A stretch of 64,000 bases of DNA from Streptomyces sp. NBC_01304 (GCF_035975855.1 NZ_CP109055.1:7564001-7628000), one strand, 5' to 3'. Positions 50,006-59,254 are shown, counted from the first letter of the stretch. The notes: generated by a model from the letters alone, not told the origin. Numbers and translations: made by a program.

Positions 50006-50587
50006 TTGATCAGCTTCAGCGTCACGGCGCTCGTCTTCGGCGTCGTCTTCCTCGCCGAACTCCCCGACAAGACCGCCCTGGCAGGCCTCGTCCTGGGCAC
50101 CCGCTACCGCGCCTCGTACGTCTTCGCCGGAGTCGCCGCCGCCTTCGCGGTCCATGTCGCGCTCGCCATCGCGGCCGGCAGCGTGCTGACGCTGCTGCCC
50201 AGCCGCCTTGTGCAGGCCCTGACCGGTGTGCTGTTCCTGGCCGGTGCGCTCGTCCTCCTGATGAAGAAGGACGAGACCGAGGAGGACGTGCGCAAGCCCG
50301 CCGACCAGAGCTTCTGGAAGGTCTCCGGTGCGGGCTTCATGCTCATCCTGGTCGCCGAGTTCGGTGACCTCACGCAGATCATGACGGCCAACCTCGCGGC
50401 CCGTTACGACGACCCGGTCTCGGTCGGCCTGGGCGCGGTGCTCGCGCTGTGGGCGGTGGCGGGGCTCGGCATCGTCGGCGGGCAGGCGCTCATGAAGCGG
50501 GTGCCGCTGCGGCTGATCACGAAGGTGGCGGCCGTGCTGATGCTGGGGCTCGCGGGGTTCAGTCTGTTCGAGGCCGTGGCGGGCTGA
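50006..50587 (+). CDS. GDT1/TMEM165 (UPF0016) cation transporter, Mn exporter candidate
   Basis: 193 residues from TTG 50006, 5 bp after TGAGGA. Two repeats of the family signature: 'FLAELPDKTALAGLVLG' and 'LVAEFGDLTQIMTANLAA' (E-x-G/P-D-K/L-T), six hydrophobic segments and a charged mid-loop. UPF0016 proteins export Mn(II) or Ca(II); bacterial members such as MneA relieve Mn stress. A Mn-sensing riboswitch directly upstream strongly supports Mn export here. The second motif has Leu in place of Lys/Arg, also seen in other actinobacterial members. Confidence 0.9.
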   Translation: MISFSVTALVFGVVFLAELPDKTALAGLVLGTRYRASYVFAGVAAAFAVHVALAIAAGSVLTLLPSRLVQALTGVLFLAGALVLLMKKDETEEDVRKPADQSFWKVSGAGFMLILVAEFGDLTQIMTANLAARYDDPVSVGLGAVLALWAVAGLGIVGGQALMKRVPLRLITKVAAVLMLGLAGFSLFEAVAG

Positions 50588-50727
50588 CGCCTGGTCGACG
50601 GGGGTCGGCCTGCGCTGTTGGCGTTATCGTCCCCGGTTTTGTATCGTGAAGGAACAAAGTGGTCCTCGCCCGTTTTCCCTGACCGGCGGGCGGGACCGCT
50701 TGTTTTTGTCTACTCGTAGGAGTCCTC

Positions 50728-51381
50728 ATGACGGCCGTCCTGACCGCCCGCGCCCTCCTGCTCGACATGGACGGCACGCTCGTCAACTCCGATGCCGTGG
50801 TGGAGCGCTGCTGGCGCCGCTGGGCCGACAAGCACGGCCTCGACTTCACCGAGGTGATCAAGGTCGTGCACGGGCGTCAGGGCTATGCCTCGATGGCCGT
50901 GCTCCTCCCCGGGCGCCCGATGGAGGACAACTACGCCGAGAACCGCGAGATGCTCGCGGCGGAGACCTCGGACGTCGACGGCGTGGTGCCGATCGGGGGC
51001 GCGCCCGCGTTCATGGCCGCCATCGCCGACCTGCCGCACGCCCTGGTGACCTCGGCCGACCGGGCCCTGGCCCGCGCCCGCATGGGCGCGGCCGGGCTCG
51101 ACATGCCGCTCGTGCAGGTCACGGCCGAGAGCGTGGGCGCGTCCAAGCCGGACCCGGAGGGCTTCCTCAAGGGGGCCGCCGAGCTGGGCATCGACCCGGC
51201 GGACTGCCTCGTCTTCGAGGACTCCGAGGCGGGTATCCAGGCGGGCCGCGCGGCCGGCATGCGGGTCGTGGGAGTCGGCCCCCGGGCGGCCGCGTACGAC
51301 CCGACGGTGCATGTCCTCGACCTGAACCAGGTCCGGGTGGATGCCCTGCCCGACGGCGGGCTGCGCCTCACCGTCGCCTGA
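50728..51381 (+). CDS. HAD superfamily sugar-phosphatase-like hydrolase
   Basis: 217 residues, ATG 50728 after AGGAG. HAD motifs: I 'LLLDMDGTLVNSD', II 'ALVTSADRALA' (Ser/Thr), III Lys in 'GASKPDPEGFL', IV 'LVFEDSEAGIQAG'. Cap type I and length match the phosphatase/beta-phosphoglucomutase group (YfbT, GS1-like). Likely hydrolyses a sugar phosphate or phosphoglycolate in the cytoplasm; the substrate cannot be read from sequence. It begins 140 bp after the transporter gene and has its own promoter region. Confidence 0.85.
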   Translation: MTAVLTARALLLDMDGTLVNSDAVVERCWRRWADKHGLDFTEVIKVVHGRQGYASMAVLLPGRPMEDNYAENREMLAAETSDVDGVVPIGGAPAFMAAIADLPHALVTSADRALARARMGAAGLDMPLVQVTAESVGASKPDPEGFLKGAAELGIDPADCLVFEDSEAGIQAGRAAGMRVVGVGPRAAAYDPTVHVLDLNQVRVDALPDGGLRLTVA

Positions 51382-51414
51382 CGGCCATCGCCTGACGAAG
51401 CCCGGGCGCTACGG

Positions 51415-52512
51415 CTACGGCTCTTCCGTCTGGGACTCCAACGCCTGCCGGGTCGCCGGCCCGTACACGCCCTGCTCGTCCGACTCGATGCCCTCCGACC
51501 ACTGGAAGTACTGCACCGCGTTCTTCACCTGGGTGTCGAACTGCCCGTTCGCCGGGCCCGAGTACAGGTACGTCTCCTTGAGGCGCTGCTGCAGCTCGCG
51601 GACCTCCGGCCCGCTGTCGCCCTCCCGCAGCACCGCCGGGGCGGTCGGGCTGGGCGTGCTGACCGTGCCGGTGGCGGACGCCGTCGACGGGCGGGCCGTC
51701 GGCGAGGCCGACCTCGTGGGCGTGGGGGACTTCGACGGCGTCGGGCTCGCGCTCTTCGACGGTGACGCCGAGGGTGAGGGGCGCGCGCTCTTCGACGTCG
51801 ACGGGGACGCGGACGGCACCACCGAGACGGGGGCGCCGGTCGTCCGGTCCGGCAGGGCGCGCTCCGGCTTCGTGTCGCGGGAGAAGAGACCACTGGCGAA
51901 AGCCGTGACCGCGACCACGGCCACCGCGGCGCCCGCGACGGCGAGCAGGGTGGTGCGACGACGCCCGGCGCGCTCGTCGGGGTCGGGGTCGGGGGCGGCG
52001 TCCGTGCCGAAGCCGTGCTCCGGGTCGTGACCGCCGTCCGGGTCGTAGCCGTCGTCCGGCACGGGTAGGGGCAGGGGCAGGGGTGGGTGCTGGAGGCTCA
52101 GGGGCGCGTACGTTTCCTCGTCGGCCGCTGCGTTCCGGTCGCCTTGGTCGCTGTGGCTGCCTCGGTCGGCATGGTCGCCCTGGTGGTCCGGGCCGTCCCG
52201 GCCCGCCGGAGCCGCGCCGGGCTCCCCCGCGAACAGGTCCAGATCCCCCTCACGCGGCGGCTCGCCCTCCCCTGCGTACACCGCGGGAACAACGGGCGCC
52301 CCCGGCTCCTCCGGCTCGGGGCCAGGCCCCGGCTCGGCGTCCGGCAGCGAGACGTACGGGCGTATCCGCAGCGGATCGAAGTCCTCCGCGGCCGCCGCCT
52401 CCGCCGAACGGACGTCGCGTGCCGCGTCCGAGGCGCGCTGCGCGCAGGCGCAGTCAGGTGCGCCGTCCGCACCTCTGGGCGTACCGCATTCAGGACAGTT
52501 GCGTCCGCTCAC
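51415..52512 (-). CDS. Peptidoglycan-binding membrane protein with zinc ribbon
   Basis: 365 residues, ATG 52512. Order: an N-terminal 'CPECGTPRGADGAPDCACAQ' zinc ribbon, an acidic Pro-rich cytoplasmic region (~30-185), one membrane segment 'LLAVAGAAVAVVAVTAFASG', a Ser/Pro/Lys-rich outer linker (~225-300), and a C-terminal PG_binding_1 domain ('REGDSGPEVRELQQRLKETY', 'GVYGPATRQALES'). The design joins cytoplasm and cell wall. Function unknown; it may sense or tether cell wall. Common in Streptomyces. Confidence 0.82.
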   Translation of the reverse strand: MSGRNCPECGTPRGADGAPDCACAQRASDAARDVRSAEAAAAEDFDPLRIRPYVSLPDAEPGPGPEPEEPGAPVVPAVYAGEGEPPREGDLDLFAGEPGAAPAGRDGPDHQGDHADRGSHSDQGDRNAAADEETYAPLSLQHPPLPLPLPVPDDGYDPDGGHDPEHGFGTDAAPDPDPDERAGRRRTTLLAVAGAAVAVVAVTAFASGLFSRDTKPERALPDRTTGAPVSVVPSASPSTSKSARPSPSASPSKSASPTPSKSPTPTRSASPTARPSTASATGTVSTPSPTAPAVLREGDSGPEVRELQQRLKETYLYSGPANGQFDTQVKNAVQYFQWSEGIESDEQGVYGPATRQALESQTEEP

Positions 52513-52728
52513 CGTATGGGTCCCCTCCCTTGAGCTCCCAGAGATTATGCAGACCCACCCCCCTCAGGCCCAGGCCCCCCAGGGGCCACTCGACAGGCCA
52601 TAAGCAGACAGAACGGGAAGGATGGGTGACGAGCTCGGTACGGAGAGCTCCGTACGGACAGACGCCGCGAGGCGTCGCGAGACGTCGACTGACGCCGAGA
52701 GGCACCGAGAGGCACGGTGGAGGCATCG

Positions 52729-54780
52729 ATGGCCCAGGACCTGAGCGGCCCGAGCGCCGCGCCGGCGGCCGTTCCGGGAGCTGATCTGCCGCAGAAGTCG
52801 GTCCTGGTGTCCATCGGCGCGCTGCTGCTCGGCATGTTCATCTCCGCGCTCGACCAGACCATCGTGTCGACCGCGCTGCCGACGATCGTCAGCGACCTCG
52901 GCGGCATGCAGCACCTGTCGTGGGTGGTCACGGCCTACATGCTGGCCTCCACCGCGGTCACCCCGCTCTGGGGCAAGCTCGGTGACCAGTACGGCCGCAA
53001 GAAGCTCTTCCAGCTTGCGATCGTGATCTTCCTGATCGGCTCGGCGCTGTGCGGCATGGCGCAGAACATGCCCCAGCTCATCGGCTTCCGCGCGCTGCAG
53101 GGCCTGGGCGGCGGCGGCCTGATGGTCCTGTCGATGGCGATCGTCGGCGACATCGTCTCGCCCCGCGAACGCGGCAAGTACCAGGGCCTGTTCGGCGCGG
53201 TCTTCGGCGCGACGAGCGTGCTCGGACCGCTGCTCGGCGGCGTCTTCGTGGACAATCTGAGCTGGCGCTGGGTCTTTTACATCAACTTGCCGATCGGCAT
53301 CGTGGCCCTCGCTGTGATCGCCGCCGTACTGCACATCCCCAAGCGCTCGCAGAAGCACACGATCGACTATCTCGGTACGTTCCTGATCGCGTCGGTCGCC
53401 ACCTGTCTGGTCCTCGTCGCCTCGCTCGGCGGCACCACCTGGGCCTGGGGCTCGGCGCAGATCATCGGGCTCGCGGTGCTCGGCGTGGTGCTGCTCGCGG
53501 CGTTCGTGGCGGTGGAGCGCAAGGCCGCGGAACCGGTGCTTCCGCTGAAGCTGTTCCGCATCCGCACCTTCACGCTCTCGGCCGTCATCAGCTTCATCGT
53601 CGGCTTCTCGATGTTCGGCGCGATGACCTATCTGCCGACGTTCCTGCAGGTCGTGCACGGTGTCTCGCCCACCATGTCGGGCGTCCACATGCTGCCGATG
53701 GTCTTCGGCCTACTCCTGTCCTCGACCATCTCGGGGCAGATCGTCAGCCGCACCGGACGCTGGAAGATCTTCCCCATCGCGGGCACCGCCGTCACCGCCG
53801 TCGGCCTGCTCCTGCTGCACCAGCTGAAGGAGACCACCGGCACCTGGGAGATGAGCGCCTTCTTCTTCGTGTTCGGGCTCGGCCTCGGCCTGGTGATGCA
53901 GGTCCTGGTGCTGATCGTGCAGAACGCCGTCAGTTACGAGGACCTCGGCGTCGCCACCTCCGGCGCGACCTTCTTCCGCTCCATCGGCGCCTCCTTCGGC
54001 GTCGCGATCTTCGGCACGATCTTCACCAACCGTCTGGACGACAAGCTGGCGAAGGCCTTGGCGGGCAAGGCGCCGCCGGGGACGGCCAAGATGATCGAGG
54101 CGGACCCGCGCGCCATGGCCCAACTGCCGCCCGAACTGCGGCCGTCGGCGCTGCACGCGTACTCGACGTCGATCACCGATGTGTTCCTGTACGCCGCCCC
54201 GGTCGCGCTGCTCGCGTTCGTGCTCGCCTTCCTGTTGCGCGAGGACAAGCTGCGCGGCTCGGTGACGGCGCCGGACGCCAGCCAGACCCTGGCCAGCAAC
54301 CCCGTCGAGCGGTCCTCGCGGGAGGAGGTCGGCCGGGCCCTGTCGGTGCTCGGCACCCGGCAGGGGCGCAAGGAGATCTACCAGCGGATCACCGCCAAGG
54401 CGGGCTACGACCTGCTGCCCGCGGCCAGCTGGATGCTGCTCCGGATCCAGCGCTTCGGCCATGTCGAGCCGGCCGTGCTCGCCGAGAACACCACGGTGCC
54501 GCTGTCCGTCATCCAGGCCGCCGCCCGGCAGGTCGAGGAGCGCCGCCTCGCCACCCGCGACGGCCTCGGCCTCGTCCTCACCGAGCAGGGCCGCGAGGTT
54601 GCGGCCGGACTCGGCAGGGCCCGCGAGGAGTCCCTGTCCGAGCTGCTCGGCGACTGGTGGGGCCCCGACCGGCCCACCGACCTGGTGCGCCTTGTGGAGG
54701 AGCTGAGCCTGGAGCTGAGCGGGTCGGACGGCGAGCGCCCGAACCACGGCGTGGTCGTGGGGGACCACCGGGCGGTGTGA
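52729..54780 (+). CDS. DHA2-type MFS drug transporter with C-terminal winged-helix-like domain
   Basis: 683 residues, ATG 52729 after GGTGGAGG. Fourteen hydrophobic segments and the EmrB/QacA signatures: '[13 protein letters not shown]' (motif D1), '[15 protein letters not shown]' (motif A), '[16 protein letters not shown]' (motif B), '[19 protein letters not shown]' (motif C). Residues ~530-670 are soluble and contain a winged-helix pattern ('[19 protein letters not shown]', '[20 protein letters not shown]', '[14 protein letters not shown]') like MarR proteins. Exports lipophilic drugs with protons. The tail may be a fused sensory domain; the same fusion is found in other Streptomyces transporters. 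Confidence 0.88.
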   Translation: MAQDLSGPSAAPAAVPGADLPQKSVLVSIGALLLGMFISALDQTIVSTALPTIVSDLGGMQHLSWVVTAYMLASTAVTPLWGKLGDQYGRKKLFQLAIVIFLIGSALCGMAQNMPQLIGFRALQGLGGGGLMVLSMAIVGDIVSPRERGKYQGLFGAVFGATSVLGPLLGGVFVDNLSWRWVFYINLPIGIVALAVIAAVLHIPKRSQKHTIDYLGTFLIASVATCLVLVASLGGTTWAWGSAQIIGLAVLGVVLLAAFVAVERKAAEPVLPLKLFRIRTFTLSAVISFIVGFSMFGAMTYLPTFLQVVHGVSPTMSGVHMLPMVFGLLLSSTISGQIVSRTGRWKIFPIAGTAVTAVGLLLLHQLKETTGTWEMSAFFFVFGLGLGLVMQVLVLIVQNAVSYEDLGVATSGATFFRSIGASFGVAIFGTIFTNRLDDKLAKALAGKAPPGTAKMIEADPRAMAQLPPELRPSALHAYSTSITDVFLYAAPVALLAFVLAFLLREDKLRGSVTAPDASQTLASNPVERSSREEVGRALSVLGTRQGRKEIYQRITAKAGYDLLPAASWMLLRIQRFGHVEPAVLAENTTVPLSVIQAAARQVEERRLATRDGLGLVLTEQGREVAAGLGRAREESLSELLGDWWGPDRPTDLVRLVEELSLELSGSDGERPNHGVVVGDHRAV

Positions 54781-54802
54781 GCCCGACGCTCGTCGCGAGG
54801 GC

Positions 54803-56209
54803 TCAGGCCTGCCGACGCCGCTGCCGCACGTACCCGATCGCGGCCAGCGCGACCGTCAGCCCGGCCGTCGAGAAGAGCTGCACCCGGGTGTCGTGCTCCT
54901 TCGCCATCAGGACCAGGATCGCGAACATGCCGATCAGGGCGACCCAGGTCAGCACCGGGAACAGCCACATCCGTACGACCAGCTTCTCCGGCGACTCGCG
55001 CTCCAGGACCCGGCGCGTCCGCAGCTGGGCCACCGCGATGAAGATCCAGACGACCAGGAAGGCCGCACCGATGATGTTCAGGAGCCAGGCGAAGACAGTG
55101 TCCGGCCACCAGTAGCTGAGCAGCGTCGTGACGAACCCGAAGAAGGCCGTGGCAAGCACCGCCGCACGCGGCACACCCCGCCCGAAGGTCCGGGCGAGCG
55201 CCTTCGGACCCTCGCCGCGGCCCGCGAGGGAGTAGGCGATGCGGGAGGCGCCGTAGATGTTGGCGTTCATCGCGGAGAGCAGCGCGATCAGGACGACGAC
55301 GTCCATGACGCGGCCGGCGCCCGGGATGTTCAGCCAGTCCAGGACGGCGACGTACGGACCCTTCTCCTTGACCTCGGGGTCGTTCCACGGCACCAGCGTG
55401 ACGATGACCGCCATCGAGCCGATGTAGAAGATCGCGATGCGCCACATCGCGGTCTTCACGGCCTTGGCGACGCCCTGCACCGGGTTCTCGGACTCGGCCG
55501 CGGCGATCGTCACCGTCTCCAGGCCGCCGTACGCGAACACCGAGGTCAGCAGTCCGACGATCAGCCCCTCGCTGCCGTTCGGCATGAACCCGCCGTGCCC
55601 GGTCAGGTTGGTGGCCCCCGGAGCGTCGGTGCCCGGCAGCAGCCCGGTGATCGCGAGGACGCCGATCAGCAGGAAGACCGTGATCGCCACGACCTTCAGG
55701 GTGGCGAACCAGAACTCGAACTCGCCGAAGTTGCCGACCGCCGTGAGGTTGGTGACGGCGAAGATCACCATGAACAGCGCGGCCCACATCCAGCCCGACG
55801 TGTCCGGGAACCACCCCGTCATCACGCTCGCCGCACCGATCGCCTCGGCGCCCACGCCGACGCTGAGCAGCACCCAGAACACCCAGCCGACCGTGAACCC
55901 GGCCCACGGCCCCATCGCCCGCTCGGCATGCACCGAGAACGAACCCGACGCCGGATGCGCCGCCGACATCTCGCCGAGCATGCGCATCACGAGCATGACG
56001 AGCGCGCCCGACAGGACGTACGCGACGATGATCGAAGGACCCGCGGCCGCGATACCGGCGCCGGAGCCGACGAAGAGGCCCGCGCCGATCACACCGCCGA
56101 GGGCGATCATCGACAGATGGCGCTGCTTGAGGCCGTGCGAGAGGTGCGGGCCCGACTCGGCGACGGGGGCGGGGGAGTCCGAGCGGGGACCCTGGGGCGA
56201 GTTGTGCAT
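54803..56209 (-). CDS. Amino acid permease (APC family)
   Basis: 468 residues, ATG 56209. Twelve hydrophobic segments and the APC family start 'LSHGLKQRHLSMIALGGVIGAGLFVGSGAGIA' spread over residues 24-55, then 'YVLSGALVMLVMRMLGEMSA', 'FEFWFATLKVVAITVFL', and 'VFAYGGLETVTIAAAESENP'. It is most like the GabP/AnsP/ProY group of proton-coupled amino acid importers (468 residues is typical). The substrate cannot be told. Its upstream region carries short tandem repeats (56320-56376). Convergent to the MFS gene. Confidence 0.88.
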   Translation of the reverse strand: MHNSPQGPRSDSPAPVAESGPHLSHGLKQRHLSMIALGGVIGAGLFVGSGAGIAAAGPSIIVAYVLSGALVMLVMRMLGEMSAAHPASGSFSVHAERAMGPWAGFTVGWVFWVLLSVGVGAEAIGAASVMTGWFPDTSGWMWAALFMVIFAVTNLTAVGNFGEFEFWFATLKVVAITVFLLIGVLAITGLLPGTDAPGATNLTGHGGFMPNGSEGLIVGLLTSVFAYGGLETVTIAAAESENPVQGVAKAVKTAMWRIAIFYIGSMAVIVTLVPWNDPEVKEKGPYVAVLDWLNIPGAGRVMDVVVLIALLSAMNANIYGASRIAYSLAGRGEGPKALARTFGRGVPRAAVLATAFFGFVTTLLSYWWPDTVFAWLLNIIGAAFLVVWIFIAVAQLRTRRVLERESPEKLVVRMWLFPVLTWVALIGMFAILVLMAKEHDTRVQLFSTAGLTVALAAIGYVRQRRRQA

Positions 56210-56319
56210 CCCCTATGTGTAATACACGCGGAATGCACCCTTGCGCAGATGGCGCCGGATCGTGCCGAAGTGGACGAATGTCACAGAAGGCCGAAAGTCA
56301 CCGAGAGGGGCCGCCGTTG

Positions 56320-56376
56320 GTCCTGCATCACGTCCTGCGTCACGTCCTGCATCTCATGGTTCACGCGTGGTTCACG
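56320..56376. repeat. Tandem 12-bp and 9-bp repeats
   Basis: Three consecutive units GTCCTGCATCAC, GTCCTGCGTCAC and GTCCTGCATCTC (56320-56355), followed by TGGTTCACG twice (56357-56365, 56368-56376). They lie in the permease leader, about 110-165 bp from its start, and touch the GNAT gene end. Confidence 0.7.
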
Positions 56377-56872
56377 CTGCTTCGAGGTGCTTCTCGAACC
56401 AGACCTCGGCGTACATCGAGTCGTTGTACGCCTCGATCTCCGCGTAGCCGCTGCGCGCGTACAGCGCCCGCGCCTCCACCAGGTCGAGCCGCGTGTCCAG
56501 GACCAGGCGCTCGGCGCCGAGCCCGCGGGCCGCGTCCTCGATGGCGCGCAAAAGCACCCCGCTGCCGCCCTTGCCGCGCATGTCCTCGAGCACGAAGACC
56601 CGGGTCAGTTCGCCCGTGGTGGCGTCCAGCATGCGCAGCCCGGCACACCCGGCGAGGACGCCGTCGTGCCGTGCGACGACCAACGCGCCCTTGGGCGGGT
56701 CGAGTTCGGCCCCGCTCTCCGCGGCGATCTCGCGCTCCAGCTCCTCGGGGTCCGTCTTGTGCCCGTGGTTGAGCTCGTACCAGCGGTCGCTCACCTCCGT
56801 GTAGTACGCACGCCACAGCGCGGCCGCGTCGGGCGAGTCGAACGGTTCGGGGGCGACGGTCCAGGAGCTCAT
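56372..56872 (-). CDS. GNAT family N-acetyltransferase
   Basis: 166 residues from ATG 56872 (ATG 56884 in frame). Motif A: 'ELTRVFVLEDMRGKGGSGVLLRAIEDAARGLG' with the Q/R-G-x-G loop spread over residues 88-120, then 'LDTRLDLVEARALYARSGYAEIEAYND'. Similar to the PanZ-like/YhbS-type small-molecule acetyltransferases. Substrate unknown. The gene end meets the 9-bp repeats at 56357-56376. Confidence 0.85.
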   Translation of the reverse strand: MSSWTVAPEPFDSPDAAALWRAYYTEVSDRWYELNHGHKTDPEELEREIAAESGAELDPPKGALVVARHDGVLAGCAGLRMLDATTGELTRVFVLEDMRGKGGSGVLLRAIEDAARGLGAERLVLDTRLDLVEARALYARSGYAEIEAYNDSMYAEVWFEKHLEAA

Positions 56873-57013
56873 GGGACCGATCATGCGTCGGCGGGCCCGT
56901 GGCGCGCAATCGAGAAAGGGCCCGTCCGGCGCCCGGCCGCCCGCTGCCCGTTTCATGCGGTGCTGCCGGGTTACCCGGTGTGACGACAGCCCCACACAAC
57001 CTGGGAGCGGCCC

Positions 57014-57808
57014 ATGTCCACTGTCGAGATCGTGATCGTCGTCGCGCTGTCCGTGGTTCTGCTGCTCGTCGTCGGCGGCGTACTCCTGTACGCCACGCGG
57101 CGAGGCGGTGGCGGCTCGCTCCGGCGCCGTTTCGGCCCGGAGTACGACCGCACCGTCGCCCGCCACGACGGAGACACCAAGGCCGCCGAGCAGGAACTGA
57201 AGGAGCGGGTACGGCGGCACGGCGACCTCCGGCCGAAGCCGCTGCCCGCAAAGGCGCGGGAGACCTACGTCACCCAATGGGCCGGGGTCCAGGAGCGGTT
57301 CGTCGACGCGCCGAGGCAGGCCACGGCCGACGCGGAGCGGCTCATCGCCAGGCTGGCGGCCGAGCGCGGCTACCCGGACGGCGACCGTCGCGAGGAACAG
57401 CTCGACGCGCTCTCCGTACATCACGGGGCACGGGTCCACGGATACCGCCTGCTGCACGCGCGCGTGGCGGCCGACGCCGGCACCGAGGAACTGCGCGGCG
57501 CGCTGCTGGAGGCGCGGAGCCTCTTCGACGAACTCCTGCCGACGCAGGGCGCCGCCCAAGGCACCGAACGGGGCGGACGCGCCGAAAGGCCGAGGGCGAG
57601 GGTGACGGAGTCGAAGGCGCCGACGGCAGAGCCGGCCAAGGAACCGGCCGACGAATCGACGGCACAACCGGCCAAGGAACCGACGACGAAGTCGACCAAC
57701 GAACCGATGGCGAAATCGACGACGGATCCCCGGCCGAAGCCCTCCCGGAAGTTCCGTGAACGCGCCCACCAGCCCTGGGCGTTCCGCACGAAGGGAGAGG
57801 CCCGATGA
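57014..57808 (+). CDS. Single-pass membrane protein, hypothetical
   Basis: 264 residues, ATG 57014. One N-terminal membrane segment 'IVIVVALSVVLLLVVGGVLL', then a globular helical region (~35-170) with 'ETYVTQWAGVQERFVDAPRQ' and 'ATADAERLIARLAAERGYPD', and a disordered tail of repeated Lys/Pro/Thr/Glu words ('PAKEPADEST', 'PAKEPTTKST'). The next gene overlaps by ATGA and carries a similar helix ('FVDDPRRSTADAESVLEE'), so the two proteins probably share a domain and work together. Function unknown. Confidence 0.75.
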   Translation: MSTVEIVIVVALSVVLLLVVGGVLLYATRRGGGGSLRRRFGPEYDRTVARHDGDTKAAEQELKERVRRHGDLRPKPLPAKARETYVTQWAGVQERFVDAPRQATADAERLIARLAAERGYPDGDRREEQLDALSVHHGARVHGYRLLHARVAADAGTEELRGALLEARSLFDELLPTQGAAQGTERGGRAERPRARVTESKAPTAEPAKEPADESTAQPAKEPTTKSTNEPMAKSTTDPRPKPSRKFRERAHQPWAFRTKGEAR

Positions 57809-58149
57809 CGACGACCGACCTCCCGGGCGGCACCTCGCCCTCGCCCCTCGTCCCGTCCGCCGAGCGCGACAAGCTGGCCCTGCGGCTGCAGCAGGCCCTG
57901 AACGGCTTCGTCGACGACCCCCGCCGGTCCACGGCCGACGCCGAGAGCGTCCTGGAAGAGACCGTGGACCACGTGACCCGGGCCCTGCAGGAGCGCCGCA
58001 CCGCGATCCGCACGGCCGCCCAGGACACCCCGGACGCGGCCGGCGCCGAGGACGCCGAGAGCGACAGCAAGACCAGCGCCGGGACCGAGGAACTGCGCCT
58101 CGCCCTGCGCCAGTACCGGGACCTGTCCGAGCGCCTGCTGCGTCTCTAA
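57805..58149 (+). CDS. Small helical protein paired with 57014
   Basis: 114 residues, ATG 57805 overlapping the previous stop by 4 bp. Contains 'LRLQQALNGFVDDPRRSTAD' and 'AESVLEETVDHVTRALQERR', related to a helix in its neighbour. Its stop codon now reads TAA; the A after TA comes from the IS5-type element inserted at 58149, and before insertion it would have been TAG. The protein is therefore unchanged by the insertion. Function unknown. Confidence 0.75.
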   Translation: MTTTDLPGGTSPSPLVPSAERDKLALRLQQALNGFVDDPRRSTADAESVLEETVDHVTRALQERRTAIRTAAQDTPDAAGAEDAESDSKTSAGTEELRLALRQYRDLSERLLRL

Positions 58150-59020
58150 AGCGTGTTGCACAAGGCTGTGTTCGGGCAGGTCAGGGCCTGTGATCGCGGT
58201 CTTCTGGTCATGATGCGAGGGCGAGGTTGTGCATGTGGGCGACGGCCTGGACGGCGTGATGGAGGCCGTTGCCGCGTTGTCGGCAGTCGCGGAGGATCTT
58301 GTAGTTCTTCATCCGGCCGATCACATGCTCCACGCGGGCGCGGACCTTGCGGTGCGCGGCGTTGTCCGCTTCTTCGCCCGGTAGCAGGGACCGTCGGGGA
58401 CGTTTGCGGTGCGGGATGACCAGACCGGTGTTGGTGTAGGCGCCGTCGCCAAGGACGGTGACGCCCTGGCAGTGCTCGGCGAGGCCGGAGGCCCGCCAGG
58501 CGTGGGCGTCCGCGGTGGTGCCCGGCACCGGGCGGGCCGCAGCGATCACCAGGCGGGTGTCAGCATCGACGATGACCTGCACGTTCGCCGAGAACCGATA
58601 GTTGCGGCTGGAGGAACCGACCTGCCGGTCGCGGACCGGGATCAACGTTCCGTCCACGATCCACAGTCGCTCCGGTGCGTCCGCCGGGCGGGAGGCCGGC
58701 TCGAGCGCGAGCAGCGGCCCGAGCCTTTGGATCACCCGGCAGACCGTGGACGAGGAGATACCGAACAGCGGTCCCAGCTGCCGCATCGTGAGGTTCGTGC
58801 GGTAGTACACCGCCACCACCAGCACCCGTTCGGCCAGCGGCAGACTCCACGGCCGGCCCTGCAGCGTGCCGTTGCCGCCGCGCTCGCGCACCGCCTTCAG
58901 CAGCCGCGCAAACTGCGTCACCCGCAGCCCGGTGAACGTCTCCACCCACACCCGTTCTGCCCTCAACACCCCAGCCATACAGCGGAGATGCCCAGATCAC
59001 AGCCTTGTGCAACACGCTTT
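58149..59020 (-). mobile_element. IS5-family insertion sequence, 872 bp
   Basis: Perfect 22-bp terminal inverted repeats: AAGCGTGTTGCACAAGGCTG-TG at 58149-58170 and its complement at 58999-59020. They are flanked by TA on both sides (58147-58148, 59021-59022), the 2-bp target duplication of the IS427-like part of the IS5 family. One transposase gene fills the element. It looks intact and inserted precisely into the left TA of a MITE at the end of the 57805 gene. Confidence 0.88.
58208..58978 (-). CDS. IS5-family DDE transposase
   Basis: 256 residues, ATG 58978. N-terminal HTH region 'NLTMRQLGPLFGISSSTVCRVIQRLG', then the DDE catalytic core: first Asp in 'ERLWIVDGTLIPVRDRQVG', second in 'GVTVLGDGAYTNTGL', Glu in 'VRARVEHVIGRMKNYKIL'. 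It corresponds to the DDE_Tnp_4 (HARBI1-like) transposases found in Streptomyces. The single frame has no frameshift, so the element may be mobile. Reads leftward within the element. Confidence 0.92.
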   Translation of the reverse strand: MAGVLRAERVWVETFTGLRVTQFARLLKAVRERGGNGTLQGRPWSLPLAERVLVVAVYYRTNLTMRQLGPLFGISSSTVCRVIQRLGPLLALEPASRPADAPERLWIVDGTLIPVRDRQVGSSSRNYRFSANVQVIVDADTRLVIAAARPVPGTTADAHAWRASGLAEHCQGVTVLGDGAYTNTGLVIPHRKRPRRSLLPGEEADNAAHRKVRARVEHVIGRMKNYKILRDCRQRGNGLHHAVQAVAHMHNLALAS

Positions 59021-59022
59021 AG

Positions 59023-59230
59023 GGCCTGTCTTCAAACTCCCGTCGTCGCCCGAAGGGCGGCCTTGCGGCGTCTGGTGCGTGCTCTCGGCGTGCCGGGCGG
59101 AAGGCCCCGTCGATGGACCGGACGTACTTGGGCTTTCGCCCGGTGCGTCGAGAGGGGGTCCCCCCTGCTCGAAGAGCTTGGGGGAGCGTGCCAGGCGTCG
59201 CGAGGCAGACGGGAGTTTGAAGACAGGCCC
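59023..59230. mobile_element. MITE of about 208 bp, first copy
   Basis: Terminal inverted repeats GGGCCTGTCTTCAAACTCCC-GTC (59023-59045) and its complement ending at 59230, flanked by TA; a CTAG duplication is equally possible. No coding capacity. The interior shares GCGGCGTCTGGTGCGTGCTC, GGACGTACTTGGG and CGTGCCAGGCGTCG with the copy at 62858-63047. The IS5-type element lies exactly at its left edge. Confidence 0.8.
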
Positions 59231-59254
59231 TAGGGCGTGCCTCGGCCCTGACGG

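Noticed and set aside
56320-56376. CRISPR-like array
   Set aside because: Units are only 9-12 bp, directly abutting and without unique spacers.
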